A DNA stretch of 64,000 nt from Acidobacteriaceae bacterium. GTDB taxonomy: Bacteria > Acidobacteriota > Terriglobia > Terriglobales > Acidobacteriaceae. The first letter of the stretch is position 1. Each line of letters starts with the position of its first letter. The position numbers were made by a program, and so were the translations under genes. The stretch lies in contig PLHW01000044.1 in the NCBI GenBank assembly GCA_003139095.1, positions 63,838 to 127,837 of the forward strand, in the 5' to 3' direction. The notes below the pieces were generated by a model, which was given only the letters and a program-made list of their open reading frames with translations, was not told the origin of the DNA and made no database searches. Below are positions 26,945-35,176 of the stretch, one piece after another.

Positions 26945-28476
26945 TGCCATCACTCTCCGATCTGGCTTTCTTGACACCAATTCTTGTGCTGTTCTGGTGC
27001 ATCCCGGGTGTGGGATGGCTGCTCACCGATTCCGACACTGGATGGCACATCCGAACTGGAGAGTGGATCCTGAAGAACGGCCGCGTCCCAGCGACTGACA
27101 TCTTCTCATTCACAAAGGCCGGCCAGCCTTGGTTTGCTTGGGAGTGGCTATCCGACGTTCTGATGGCCGTAGTTCATGGACATTCCGGCTTGGCCGGAAT
27201 TGTTCTTGTGAGCCTGCTGCTCTTGGGGGCTACGTCGGTCTGTGTTTACCGGGGCACATTAGAGGAATCTGGGCACCGCGTGATCGCTATCGCGCTGGCC
27301 GGCCTCGTAATGGCGGCAAGCACCATACACTGGCTCGCGCGACCACACCTCGTAACTCCGCTCTTCGCCGTGGTGTTCTGCCGGGTGCTCAACCGAGTAG
27401 AGAAGAGAGCCAACAACGAGAACTTCCTCTTGGTGCTACCCCCACTCACAACACTTTGGGTGAATCTACATGGAGGGTTTTTCGTCGGGATCGTCTTGCT
27501 GATTACGTATGCGATTGGAGCGGCAGCCGGAGAACTGGTCCATGGGACAAGACGGGATGCATGGCATCAAGCGCGAAAGTATTTGTTGACCGCTGGGGCG
27601 TGTGCGATTGCAAGCCTCGTCAACCCATATGGATATCGCTTGCATGTCCACGTTGCCCAATATCTCGGGTCATCGTTCTATTTGCGGCGCATCAGTGAAT
27701 TTCAATCTATCGACTTTCATTCGTTTACGGCGGCGTATTTTGAGACGCTGCTGGTGCTGGCGATCGCGGCGGCAGTTTGGCACTTGGGCACTGGGAGATT
27801 GGTTCATGTGCTGCTGCTGCTGAGTTGGTCGCACTTAGCATTGTTCTCCGCCCGGAACATTCCGATCTTTGCAGTTGTCTCAGCGCCCGGCATTGGTCTG
27901 GCTATGCGTGAGTGGTTGGAGTACGTGCGTTCGCGTCACGCTCGGCATTGGCCGGGGAAGTTGATTGCGAGCCTTTCAGAACTCGACGCTGGACTGCGAA
28001 TGATCGCGAACGGTCCGAAGAGACGGCGCTGGCATTTCGTACCCTGTCTTGGTGTGCTGGTGCTGGCATTGCTTCTCGACCATCCTGGTCGAGTAAAAGC
28101 TCTCCGCCCTGAATTCGACCGGAATCGCTTCCCGGTCGATGCAGCCACTTTTCTCTCTCAGGAGTCTGGTCCGCGTATCAGGTTGTACTCGAGCTGGCAG
28201 TGGGGTGGATATCTGATCTACCGCCTTTGGCCATCGTTCAGCGTATTTGACGACGGACGAACGGACTTCTACGGCCCTGCCTTCGTAGAACAAGGATTGC
28301 GCGCGTGGGACGCGTGCCCGGAGTGGGCCAACATCTTTGAGCAGTATCGCGTAAACGCCGCGCTCCTTCCTGTTGATTCGGTCTTGGCGGCCGTGTTGCG
28401 CGAAAGACGGGACTGGAAGCCCATTTATCAGGATCGGGTTGCCGTGCTGTTCGAGAAAACTGAAACCGCTAGGTGA
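26944..28476 (+). CDS. Polytopic membrane protein, sugar-transferase-like (GT-C-like)
   Basis: A 510-residue protein with about ten membrane helices. Near the N-terminus it has DSDTGWHIRTGEWIL, with an acidic, solvent-exposed DSD loop after the first helix, and AWEWLSDVLM, as in GT-C/mannosyltransferase-like proteins common in Acidobacteria. The C-terminal part is soluble (YSSWQWGGYLIYRLWPSFSVFDDGR). The ATG 26944 is coupled to the preceding gene; an upstream in-frame ATG at 26872 has no ribosome site. Substrate unknown. Its presence in an element with DNA-processing genes is unexpected; it may modify surface glycans. Confidence 0.55.
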   Translation: MPSLSDLAFLTPILVLFWCIPGVGWLLTDSDTGWHIRTGEWILKNGRVPATDIFSFTKAGQPWFAWEWLSDVLMAVVHGHSGLAGIVLVSLLLLGATSVCVYRGTLEESGHRVIAIALAGLVMAASTIHWLARPHLVTPLFAVVFCRVLNRVEKRANNENFLLVLPPLTTLWVNLHGGFFVGIVLLITYAIGAAAGELVHGTRRDAWHQARKYLLTAGACAIASLVNPYGYRLHVHVAQYLGSSFYLRRISEFQSIDFHSFTAAYFETLLVLAIAAAVWHLGTGRLVHVLLLLSWSHLALFSARNIPIFAVVSAPGIGLAMREWLEYVRSRHARHWPGKLIASLSELDAGLRMIANGPKRRRWHFVPCLGVLVLALLLDHPGRVKALRPEFDRNRFPVDAATFLSQESGPRIRLYSSWQWGGYLIYRLWPSFSVFDDGRTDFYGPAFVEQGLRAWDACPEWANIFEQYRVNAALLPVDSVLAAVLRERRDWKPIYQDRVAVLFEKTETAR

Positions 28477-28482
28477 GGTCCC

Positions 28483-29145
28483 ATGGCGATTAACGAGGTT
28501 CCCATGCCAGAAGCAAAAGAAATTGCGAGTATCGAGAAGAGCGAAGAAAGTTTCGTGAGCCCGAGCACGGAAAGCGGCGACGGGTCTGAGGATCCGCGCG
28601 GGATGCGAGCAGTGAGGCGCCGCCTTCCGGACGAACGCCACAGTCTGACCCATCACTTCTCAGTGGGCGGGCAGGAAGGCTATGTCACCGTCGGCCTGTA
28701 CGAAGATGGCCTTCCAGGCGAAATGTTCATCAGGATGGCGAAGGAAGGATCGACAGTTTCCGGGCTCATGGATTCCTTCGCCACCGCAGTATCTCTGGTT
28801 TTGCAGTATGGCGTCCCGTTGCAAGTGCTCTGCGACAAATTCAGCCACACGCGATTTGAGCCGAGCGGATGGTCGGGAAATCCAACGATTGGATACGCAA
28901 AATCGATGATGGACTACTTGTTCCGGTGGCTCGAACTACGTTTCCTGAAGGGTGAACAAGGAATTCTGTTTGAGCTCCCAAGGCCGGTTCCGCCGAAGCC
29001 TGAGGCGGGCGGCATGGTCAAGGCACTAGGGCAAGTGATCGCGCTAGGCGACGCGCCCGCATGTCAGTTCTGCGGTTCGCTGATGGTAAGAAACGGTTCC
29101 TGTTATCGCTGCATGGAATGCGGCAGCACGAGTGGGTGCTCGTAA
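28483..29145 (+). CDS. Stand-alone C-terminal domain of B12-dependent ribonucleotide reductase (NrdJ-like)
   Basis: A 220-residue protein. From about residue 45 it matches the C-terminal domain of class II ribonucleotide reductase: RRRLPDERHSLTHHFSVGG, GLYEDGLPGEMFIRMAKEGS, LQYGVPLQVLCDKFSHTRFE, and AKSMMDYLFRWLELRFL. The end has CQFCGSL and CMECGSTSGCS, the zinc-like knuckle plus redox cysteine pair used to recycle the enzyme's disulfide. The catalytic barrel domain is missing and is not encoded nearby. It may complement a host NrdJ in trans or bind nucleotides for the element. The gene is 21 bases before ssb. Confidence 0.8.
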   Translation: MAINEVPMPEAKEIASIEKSEESFVSPSTESGDGSEDPRGMRAVRRRLPDERHSLTHHFSVGGQEGYVTVGLYEDGLPGEMFIRMAKEGSTVSGLMDSFATAVSLVLQYGVPLQVLCDKFSHTRFEPSGWSGNPTIGYAKSMMDYLFRWLELRFLKGEQGILFELPRPVPPKPEAGGMVKALGQVIALGDAPACQFCGSLMVRNGSCYRCMECGSTSGCS

Positions 29146-29166
29146 AGGAAGCAACTGGAGTATGGT

Positions 29167-29595
29167 ATGGCGAAGAGCGTGAACAAGGTAATTTTGGTGG
29201 GAAACGTAGGTCAGGATCCCGAGGTGAAGTACACCGCTGCTGGAGCACCTGTCGCTAAGGTCAGTCTCGCCACGAACGAGAGATTCAAAGACAGAAACGA
29301 TCAATGGCAAGACAGAACTGAGTGGCACAGCGTTGTGGCTTGGCAGCGGTTAGCGGAAATCGTGGGAGAGTACGTCCGCAAGGGACAGAAACTCTACGTC
29401 GAAGGCAAGCTGCAGACGTCGACCTGGGAAGACAAACAGAGTGGCGAAAAGAAATATCGCACCGAGATTGTCGCCCGGGACATTGTCCTGCTCGGTTCGC
29501 GGGACAACGGGCAGAAAGCGGGGCGCGAAATGCCCGACGAACAAGCTAGCCCGGAGCCCGCTCCCGCAGTAGCTGACGACGACATTCCCTTCTAA
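29167..29595 (+). CDS. ssb: Single-stranded DNA-binding protein
   Basis: A 142-residue SSB with an OB fold (VNKVILVGNVGQDPEVKY, SLATNERFKD, RTEWHSVVAWQRLAEIVGEY, GKLQTSTWEDK) and the acidic, hydrophobic tip DDDIPF that recruits partner proteins. Such element-borne SSBs protect the transferred strand. It is followed by a 177-base gap and the PRTRC genes, so it likely works with the primase and the Rad52-like protein. Confidence 0.95.
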   Translation: MAKSVNKVILVGNVGQDPEVKYTAAGAPVAKVSLATNERFKDRNDQWQDRTEWHSVVAWQRLAEIVGEYVRKGQKLYVEGKLQTSTWEDKQSGEKKYRTEIVARDIVLLGSRDNGQKAGREMPDEQASPEPAPAVADDDIPF

Positions 29596-29642
29596 GAAGA
29601 AGAGATCTGTGGAAACCTCTGACTTTGGCAGAGCCACAGACA

Positions 29643-29700
29643 GGGACGGGCACACGCCGCCTCCTACTCACCCCCATCCCCGCGGTTGAGTGCCCGTCCC
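29643..29700 (+). repeat. Inverted repeat between ssb and the PRTRC cassette
   Basis: GGGACGGGCAC at 29643-29653 is matched by its exact reverse complement at 29690-29700, leaving a 36-base loop. It lies in the gap between ssb and prtE-like gene. It could form a transcript hairpin or serve as a binding site. No T-run follows. Confidence 0.5.
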
Positions 29701-29772
29701 GGCGCTCTCTTGAAGTCAATCCTCAAATTTCGAAGTTGCAAACCGACAGAAAAACCAAGGAGGGAAGAAACC

Positions 29773-30228
29773 GTGTTTGTCGAACTCATGCCATTGCTCA
29801 AAGGCCGTACTCTGCTCATCACGATTGCCAGAGTTGACGAAAAACTGAAGGTCAACGTGATTCCGGCGAAAGTGACGGAAGGCGAGGACCACGCCCTCAC
29901 GACTCCCTTGAGTTTTACTGGGTCCGCCGAGGAGTTGGATTCAGAATTAGGCAGGCACCTTGCCAGCTATGTCGACTCACACCTCGCGCTCGGCAATACG
30001 TTGGCCGAAGCCAAGGCGGAAATGGAGGCGGCCGCCAAGGCGGCACGCCAGAAGGTGAAGACAACGCAACAGGCCTCGAAACCTGACCCGGCGGTTACGA
30101 AGAAGGAAGAGCCACCAAGACCGACAGCGCCTGCAGCCGACGAGACACCGAGTCTGTTCGCTGCGCAGCAAAGCGCCGAACCAACGACGCAAGCACCCGG
30201 AGAAGAAGGAAGGGAAGCCACATCATGA
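29773..30228 (+). CDS. PRTRC system protein E
   Basis: A 151-residue protein that matches PRTRC system protein E in character: FVELMPLLKGRTLLITIARV, then VNVIPAK and LTTPLSFTGSAEELDSELG, followed by a helical region (EAKAEMEAAAKAARQK) and a charged, Pro-rich tail. The GTG at 29773 is chosen because AAGGAGGG ends eight bases upstream. It overlaps the protein C gene by 4 bases (ATGA). The PRTRC cassette is a ParB- and ThiF-related set found on plasmids and integrated elements; E's own role is unknown. Confidence 0.8.
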   Translation: MFVELMPLLKGRTLLITIARVDEKLKVNVIPAKVTEGEDHALTTPLSFTGSAEELDSELGRHLASYVDSHLALGNTLAEAKAEMEAAAKAARQKVKTTQQASKPDPAVTKKEEPPRPTAPAADETPSLFAAQQSAEPTTQAPGEEGREATS

Positions 30229-30431
30229 TCGAGGCAAAAGCGCTATCTCGCAGCTTTACGTACAACGGCGTGAAACTTCCGGACCCGGATCCGAGGATGA
30301 CGCCGGAAGAAGTGAAGACTATCTACAGCCATCAATATCCCGAACTGGCTACGGCCGCAATCACGGGACCAGAAGCCTCTGGGGAACAACTGCAGTACAG
30401 CTTCGTGAGAGCTATTGGGACGAAGGGGTAG
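30225..30431 (+). CDS. PRTRC system protein C (Ub-like)
   Basis: A 68-residue protein in the range of ubiquitin-like beta-grasp folds, with RSFTYNGVKLPDPD near the start and EEVKTIYSHQYPEL as the likely helix. It ends in AIGTKG, so the C-terminus is a glycine, as in Ub-like modifiers. The family has been proposed to be Ub-like. Its last 20 bases overlap the 3' end of the convergent Dph6-like gene. Confidence 0.8.
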   Translation: MIEAKALSRSFTYNGVKLPDPDPRMTPEEVKTIYSHQYPELATAAITGPEASGEQLQYSFVRAIGTKG

Positions 30432-31101
30432 CGCCAATCCTGGCGGGGCTCAGATCTGCAAACACAAATTGATCGCGCACGACGCTCTCGCCGACCGAAA
30501 CAGGAATGTCGACGCTCAACATTGGGCCTGCGTAAACAAATGAGTGAAACTCACCTTTCTCCCCGCATGGATCGACTCCATCAGGTAGCGCGGCCAGCAG
30601 GCTCTCATCAAACTCGCGTCCGGCAAACGAAGCGTCAAGTTTCTCCGTGTCAACACAGGTGAGCTTCGCCCGCATGCCCGAGGCGATCATCCGCTTTGCC
30701 AAGTCCTGAGTGGGATGCCCCCACAACGGAAATATCGGCTGCAGGCCGGTGTCTCTCATTTGTCTTTCCCGGTACGAGCGCACGTCTTCGAGAAAAAGGT
30801 CGCCAAACGCGATCCCTTCGATTCCGGCGGCGATTGCTTTGGCACACGTTTCGGCCATAAGCAACTCGTACTGCTCGTTTGAACAGGGCCAAGGTAAGGG
30901 GACACTCCAAAGTGGCAACCCGGTTGCCGAGGCTTGCTGTTCGACCAGTTCGCGCCGGACGGCGTGCATAGCAACACGGCCGGCGGCCTCGTTGAACGTG
31001 GTCAGCAGGCCGACAATCTCATGCTCACAACGCTGGCGGAGAACATGCAGACTCCAGGCACTATCTTTGCCGCTGCTCCAGGAAAGAAGAATTCGCCCCA
31101 T
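30412..31101 (-). CDS. Dph6-like PP-loop ATP pyrophosphatase
   Basis: A 229-residue protein of the diphthine-ammonia-ligase-like family. The N-terminus reads MGRILLSWSSGKDSAW, with the SSGKDS PP-loop that binds ATP, and EGIAFGDLFLEDVRSYRERQ is the following family signature; GEFHSFVYAGPM is near the end. In archaea and eukaryotes Dph6 amidates diphthine on EF2, but bacteria lack diphthamide, so bacterial homologues probably have other substrates. The ATG at 31101 gives the natural start. The gene lies on the opposite strand in the middle of the PRTRC cassette. Confidence 0.8.
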   Translation of the reverse strand: MGRILLSWSSGKDSAWSLHVLRQRCEHEIVGLLTTFNEAAGRVAMHAVRRELVEQQASATGLPLWSVPLPWPCSNEQYELLMAETCAKAIAAGIEGIAFGDLFLEDVRSYRERQMRDTGLQPIFPLWGHPTQDLAKRMIASGMRAKLTCVDTEKLDASFAGREFDESLLAALPDGVDPCGEKGEFHSFVYAGPMLSVDIPVSVGESVVRDQFVFADLSPARIGATPSSQ

Positions 31102-31237
31102 CGCAATACGCAGTTTGAAAGCACCCTTTGTGGAATGAACGCATCGTTGCCAGACGGACGTAGCTCGACAGGCCACCGCCCCAGCGGAAACATTCGCGCC
31201 GAGGACGGCGGCCTGGCCCCCTCGAACCAGGGCGAGC

Positions 31238-31444
31238 CTACGACGCCCTGGCGGATCGCAAATCGACGCGCGTCCTTCCAATTCGGTCGATTCGCTGATA
31301 CAGCTCAGTGATCTTTTCGGAACGTGTGTGATAGTCGGCGAGATCAGATGCCGTCAGGCATCCGGTTCGTCGCAGTGTGTCGATCTGCACATCAACCAAC
31401 TGAAGCGCTTCTCGTTTGATAGCGGAGGCTGGATCCGTCACCAT
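31238..31444 (-). CDS. Small helical protein
   Basis: A 68-residue, highly helical and charged protein (AIKREALQLVDVQIDTLRRT, YQRIDRIGRTRVDLRSAR). Proteins of this size and pattern are common in Acidobacteria, and I take it as real. It is on the minus strand, 136 bases upstream of the Dph6-like gene, and separates the PRTRC C and F genes. The function is unknown. The stretch 31445-31738 has no other gene; it may hold the promoter for protein F. Confidence 0.55.
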   Translation of the reverse strand: MVTDPASAIKREALQLVDVQIDTLRRTGCLTASDLADYHTRSEKITELYQRIDRIGRTRVDLRSARAS

Positions 31445-31738
31445 AGAAATTCTCCGCGGAAATTGTAGCCGACAGATTGGAGACTGCCCAGCCCTCAAAG
31501 GGGCCCCGATTCCGCCACCTGTGGAAATAGTAGCCGATATGTCTAGAGTGAGGTTTACCCGCCCCAGATCGCAACATTCCGCCGCAGCTTCTCTCGCACT
31601 CCGGGGAGGACCATCAACAACCATTGAGCCGCAAAACTTCGTGGGCGAGAACGGAAAGAAAACTGTTCTGCGGGAACTGCATTTGTTGACGCAGGAGCGG
31701 CAATCGCGGCACGAAACTCTGCTCGGGAGGTTCTTGGA

Positions 31739-32839
31739 ATGTCAGGAACTGCAAATGTCCTCAGCACTCTTGGCGAGGGCGGTCGAGCAATGTTCCCGCT
31801 GGCACGCCGGGAAGCGCCTCGCGCCACCTGGAGGCTCCCTGCCGCCAGCCAGTTGATGGCCCCACTATGCGAACTTGTATTGCCCTTCTTGGAGAAGGTT
31901 CCGACTGAACAGCGTTTCGCGGCAGATGACCGCGAGGTCATCGCGTTAGCCGAGGCCCTGGCCACATTGGATATCGCGGCCGTGGAGGACTGGAAGAAAA
32001 GCGGAAGAGATGCGGCCAAGTATTTATTCCTGACTCTTCAGCGATGGGTTCGCGACCATGGCGGAGCGTCAATCCAACGCCGTTTCGATCTGGATCTCAC
32101 ACTTAGCGACAGACTGGTCGACTACTCGAATGAACGAGGACCAGAGGGTACGCTCTACCTGATCCTCGATCCAGATAGCGCGGCATTCGTGCTCCTGAAC
32201 CCAACCATTGAACTACTTGGCAGCGTACATCCGCGTCTGGCCGCGACATTCTTCAAGCATTTCGCGGGCTCGCTCAACCGATGGGTACGCGTGTACGACT
32301 ACCACGACGCAGAAGAGCGCGTGGACATGCTGCGCGAGTGGTACGAGGGCGAAGAGAATCCCGAACAGTACGAAGTACCGGACATTGCAGGATGTACTCC
32401 ACAATGTTTCAAGGAGCAATCTCTGAGTCTCCGAGGCTTGAAGGATCTGAACCAGGGGATGCGGAACAAGGAAGTGCGGGTGCTCGTTAGCAGTTTGCTG
32501 GAACTGTGTTCCATCTCGCGTCAAGGCAAACGGCCGGAATTCACCGACGACATGGGGGAGCAACTCATGGACTCGAATCCGCCACTGCCGTGTCTGCTCG
32601 CGGCATTCTCGTCGGGCGATGCCGTGGTCGGGTGCTTTGACGACGAGGCCCAGACCGCAATGGAGACAACTCCCCATCCCAACCTGATCATTCCCCTCCA
32701 GCTTTCCGATCCGAGCAGCGTACGCCAGGGCTTTCGGACGCTTGCCGTCGCATGTGAGACGCTCGCGGCGGCCAGCCGGTTGATTGACCTAATGCCCGGC
32801 AATGACGATGGCGTGATCACCCGCGAGGAACAGTCATGA
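31739..32839 (+). CDS. PRTRC system protein F
   Basis: A 366-residue soluble protein matching PRTRC protein F in size and position. Recognisable parts are FDLDLTLSDRLVDYSNERGP, LYLILDPDSAAFVLLNP and HPRLAATFFKHFAGSLNRWV. GGGAGG lies about seven bases before the ATG. It overlaps the protein B gene by 4 bases (ATGA). The molecular role of F is not known. Confidence 0.8.
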   Translation: MSGTANVLSTLGEGGRAMFPLARREAPRATWRLPAASQLMAPLCELVLPFLEKVPTEQRFAADDREVIALAEALATLDIAAVEDWKKSGRDAAKYLFLTLQRWVRDHGGASIQRRFDLDLTLSDRLVDYSNERGPEGTLYLILDPDSAAFVLLNPTIELLGSVHPRLAATFFKHFAGSLNRWVRVYDYHDAEERVDMLREWYEGEENPEQYEVPDIAGCTPQCFKEQSLSLRGLKDLNQGMRNKEVRVLVSSLLELCSISRQGKRPEFTDDMGEQLMDSNPPLPCLLAAFSSGDAVVGCFDDEAQTAMETTPHPNLIIPLQLSDPSSVRQGFRTLAVACETLAAASRLIDLMPGNDDGVITREEQS

Positions 32840-33549
32840 ACATCCACCTGCGGATCGGTGACAACCGAACCTTCAGCCTGAAGCAGGCCGTACTTCTTTA
32901 TCAGGAGGGCAACAGGGCCTTTGCTACGTTGCACGAGGTAAAGTGTCGGCCGAATCAGGCGCCTTACTTATGTGCTGGGCAGTCGGTCACGACAGGGTTT
33001 CTTGAGACGCTCGCCAAAGGTTTGGGGGCAAGCATGGGAGCGGAGGTCTTGCCGGAACATGTGCTGGCTAGAACGCCGGAGCTGATCGCTTGGCGGAGCC
33101 GTGCGCAACGTCGGCTGATGTTTTTCGGCGACGGAAATTCCGAGGCGAAAAAGCTGAACGGCAAGATGTATTCCCACCCTGCCCTGGTGTTCATGATCCA
33201 CGGGCGGGAACTGTTCGTGCGAGCGCTGGCAGAAGAGTGGCGGCCGGTGGCCGATACCCGCCTGAGAAACGCTCCCTACTGGAATACCGACTCGCACGGC
33301 CGAGTCTGTCTCGGCAGTATGCGAGTTCCGGAGGAGATAAGCGTTGGTTCCCTCTCGGGTTGGGAGAAAGCGTATTTCGCCAGCGAGTTCACCCATCCCA
33401 GTGGCGCGGTCCGGCTGACAACCCATCCAGGCGGTTTTCTTGGTCTGTGGTCGGGCCTGGCGGGAAGAAAGCACAAGTTTCCCGTGAGGTTTCTGGCCGA
33501 GAGCAAGCAAACGCTTCAGGAATTCGTCGAGAGAAGAGGTGAAGGATGA
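32836..33549 (+). CDS. PRTRC system protein B (E2-like)
   Basis: A 237-residue protein. The stretch YWNTDSHGRVCLGSM resembles the E2 ubiquitin-conjugating enzyme loop in which a HPN-like turn precedes Gly-x-x-Cys-Leu; Cys158 would be the acceptor cysteine. The family is described in the PRTRC set next to ThiF. It directly follows protein F with a 4-base overlap and runs into the ThiF-like gene. An E2-like thioester carrier is a reasonable guess from motif and context; activity is not known. Confidence 0.78.
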   Translation: MNIHLRIGDNRTFSLKQAVLLYQEGNRAFATLHEVKCRPNQAPYLCAGQSVTTGFLETLAKGLGASMGAEVLPEHVLARTPELIAWRSRAQRRLMFFGDGNSEAKKLNGKMYSHPALVFMIHGRELFVRALAEEWRPVADTRLRNAPYWNTDSHGRVCLGSMRVPEEISVGSLSGWEKAYFASEFTHPSGAVRLTTHPGGFLGLWSGLAGRKHKFPVRFLAESKQTLQEFVERRGEG

Positions 33550-33553
33550 AACC

Positions 33554-34396
33554 ATGGAAACTCACCAGATTCATCCCGAGTTGCTGAAACACAAAGTGCG
33601 GGCGCTGGTCGTCGGTTGCGGCGGCAACGGGAGCGCAATCGCAGCTGGGCTTCCTTACCTCCATCAGGCATTGTTGGCATACGGCCACCCGGAAGGACTC
33701 CACGTAACCTTGCTTGATCCGGATGTAATCTCGCCGACCAACTGCGTACGCCAGCCGTTCAGTCAATCTGAGATCGGTCTCTATAAATCTGTGGTTCTCG
33801 CCAACCGGCTGAACCTGTTCTGGGGCCTGGACTGGCAAGGCATTCCCGAGCGGCTGGATCCTAAACGCAGGGTAGATGGCGTGGACATCCTGATCGGCTG
33901 TGTCGACACGCGGAAAGGGCGCGCGGCAATCGCAAAGTGCGCGGAGGATTGGAGCGAAGTGGATTATTGGCTGGACCTCGGCAACAACTCCGATAGCGGC
34001 CAGTTTGTGCTCGGAGAGCCGCTGAATCGAAGGAACCGACGGCACAGGCTCCGGTTACGTACCGTTTCCGAACTCTTCCCTGAAGTCATCCAGGCTGACC
34101 TTGACGGAGATGGCCTACCGAGTTGTAGCGCCGCAGAAGCTCTCGACCGGCAAGAGCCGTTCGTCAACCCGACATTGGCCAATCACGCGCTTGCTCTGCT
34201 GGCACGAATGTTTCGCTACGGGACAATTTCCTATCACGGAGCATTCGTGGGTCTTTCGGCGCTGGCCGGCATGCAAGCGTTGCGCATCGACCCCAAGCAT
34301 TGGCAGCGCCTCCGAAAGAGAGCATGGCGCGGCGGCACTCCGCAGCACGGCGCGCTGGCACCAACCGTACGGTCTCATCGCACAGATCAGGCCTGA
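33554..34396 (+). CDS. PRTRC ThiF-family E1-like protein
   Basis: A 280-residue ThiF/E1-like adenylating protein. The nucleotide-binding loop VVGCGGNGSAIA is near residue 18-30, followed by LLDPDVISPTNCVRQ and DILIGCVDTRKGR. LPSCSAAEALDRQ near residue 200 has a cysteine where E1 enzymes have the catalytic one. I chose ATG 33554 because GAAGG lies eight bases upstream; a GTG at 33539 is possible. With the Ub-like and E2-like genes it completes an apparent conjugation set. The JAB peptidase (protein A) of the full cassette was not found. Confidence 0.85.
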   Translation: METHQIHPELLKHKVRALVVGCGGNGSAIAAGLPYLHQALLAYGHPEGLHVTLLDPDVISPTNCVRQPFSQSEIGLYKSVVLANRLNLFWGLDWQGIPERLDPKRRVDGVDILIGCVDTRKGRAAIAKCAEDWSEVDYWLDLGNNSDSGQFVLGEPLNRRNRRHRLRLRTVSELFPEVIQADLDGDGLPSCSAAEALDRQEPFVNPTLANHALALLARMFRYGTISYHGAFVGLSALAGMQALRIDPKHWQRLRKRAWRGGTPQHGALAPTVRSHRTDQA

Positions 34397-34433
34397 GTAC
34401 ACCCTCAATATTTCGAATCGGAAGGATCATGCA

Positions 34434-34814
34434 ATGGAACAGCCTCAGCAGAACAACGAGCAATCGCTTGAGCCCGGACAAGCCGCGGCAAAGACCGCGA
34501 TCCTGGCGCAATGCGACCAACTGGCCGCCGCAGGTGTGACCTTCGTAGCGGTTCATTTCGATGGTTACGGAGACGATGGCACCACCGAAGAAGTGAAGTG
34601 CTATGACGGCGAATGGTATGCGTCTGGCGAGCACGAGCCCGTCAAATACGACGCTTCCCATCTTCAGGAACACTTCGAAACTCTTGTGCCCTTTGGGTAT
34701 GAGAACGATTGCGGCGGCTTTGGAGACGTCATCCTGGACGTCAGTGCCCGCAAGCTAACGGTCGAGCGAAATGATCGATTTGAGGATTACACCACCACGA
34801 CGTACGAGGTGTAG
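34434..34814 (+). CDS. DUF6878-like protein
   Basis: A 126-residue acidic protein with VTFVAVHFDGYGDDGTTEEV, a calcium-like or acidic strand-loop pattern, and GGFGDVILDVSARKLTVE further on. The layout resembles the DUF6878 family that often neighbours PRTRC genes. GAAGGA upstream of ATG 34434. Its function is unknown. Two bases separate it from the next gene. Confidence 0.65.
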   Translation: MEQPQQNNEQSLEPGQAAAKTAILAQCDQLAAAGVTFVAVHFDGYGDDGTTEEVKCYDGEWYASGEHEPVKYDASHLQEHFETLVPFGYENDCGGFGDVILDVSARKLTVERNDRFEDYTTTTYEV

Positions 34815-34816
34815 TT

Positions 34817-35176
34817 ATGGCCCACCCACTGAAGCACGCCGAGAGCAGCGCGAAGAAGTTCGGCGGAAGAGCGGAAGACTATCTGCCAATTCACAACTGG
34901 TTTGATGAATCGAAAGCATTCCTCGCAGACTTCCGCCACCGGGCCTTACGTCATCATGCTGAGGGCATTTTCCTGGCAGAGGAACTGTTTGGCGTTGCCA
35001 TTGTGAACAGCGACGGAAAGCAAATTCCCGTCCGCTATGTGGGAGAGCAGCATGTCCGGGAAGATCTTGGACGAATTCCCACAGCGCAAGACTGGCTGTT
35101 GCAGATCAAGCCCCAACGATGGATGTACGGCCAGCGGTTGGACGAAGAAACGCCAAGCAAGGAAGAGTTCCTATGA
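34817..35176 (+). CDS. DUF6915-like protein
   Basis: A 119-residue protein starting MAHPLKHAESSAKKFGG and containing HNWFDESKA, RHRALRHHAEGIF and VRYVGEQHVREDLGRIP. These repeat the core of a conserved plasmid family (DUF6915) that travels with PRTRC cassettes. His-rich helices are obvious, but no catalytic site is proven. Its stop overlaps the Rad52-like start (TATGA). Confidence 0.75.
   Translation: MAHPLKHAESSAKKFGGRAEDYLPIHNWFDESKAFLADFRHRALRHHAEGIFLAEELFGVAIVNSDGKQIPVRYVGEQHVREDLGRIPTAQDWLLQIKPQRWMYGQRLDEETPSKEEFL

Noticed and set aside
30412-31101. An archaeal-style diphthamide synthesis gene
   Set aside because: Bacteria have no diphthamide, and no Dph partners are nearby; only the PP-loop family is supported.
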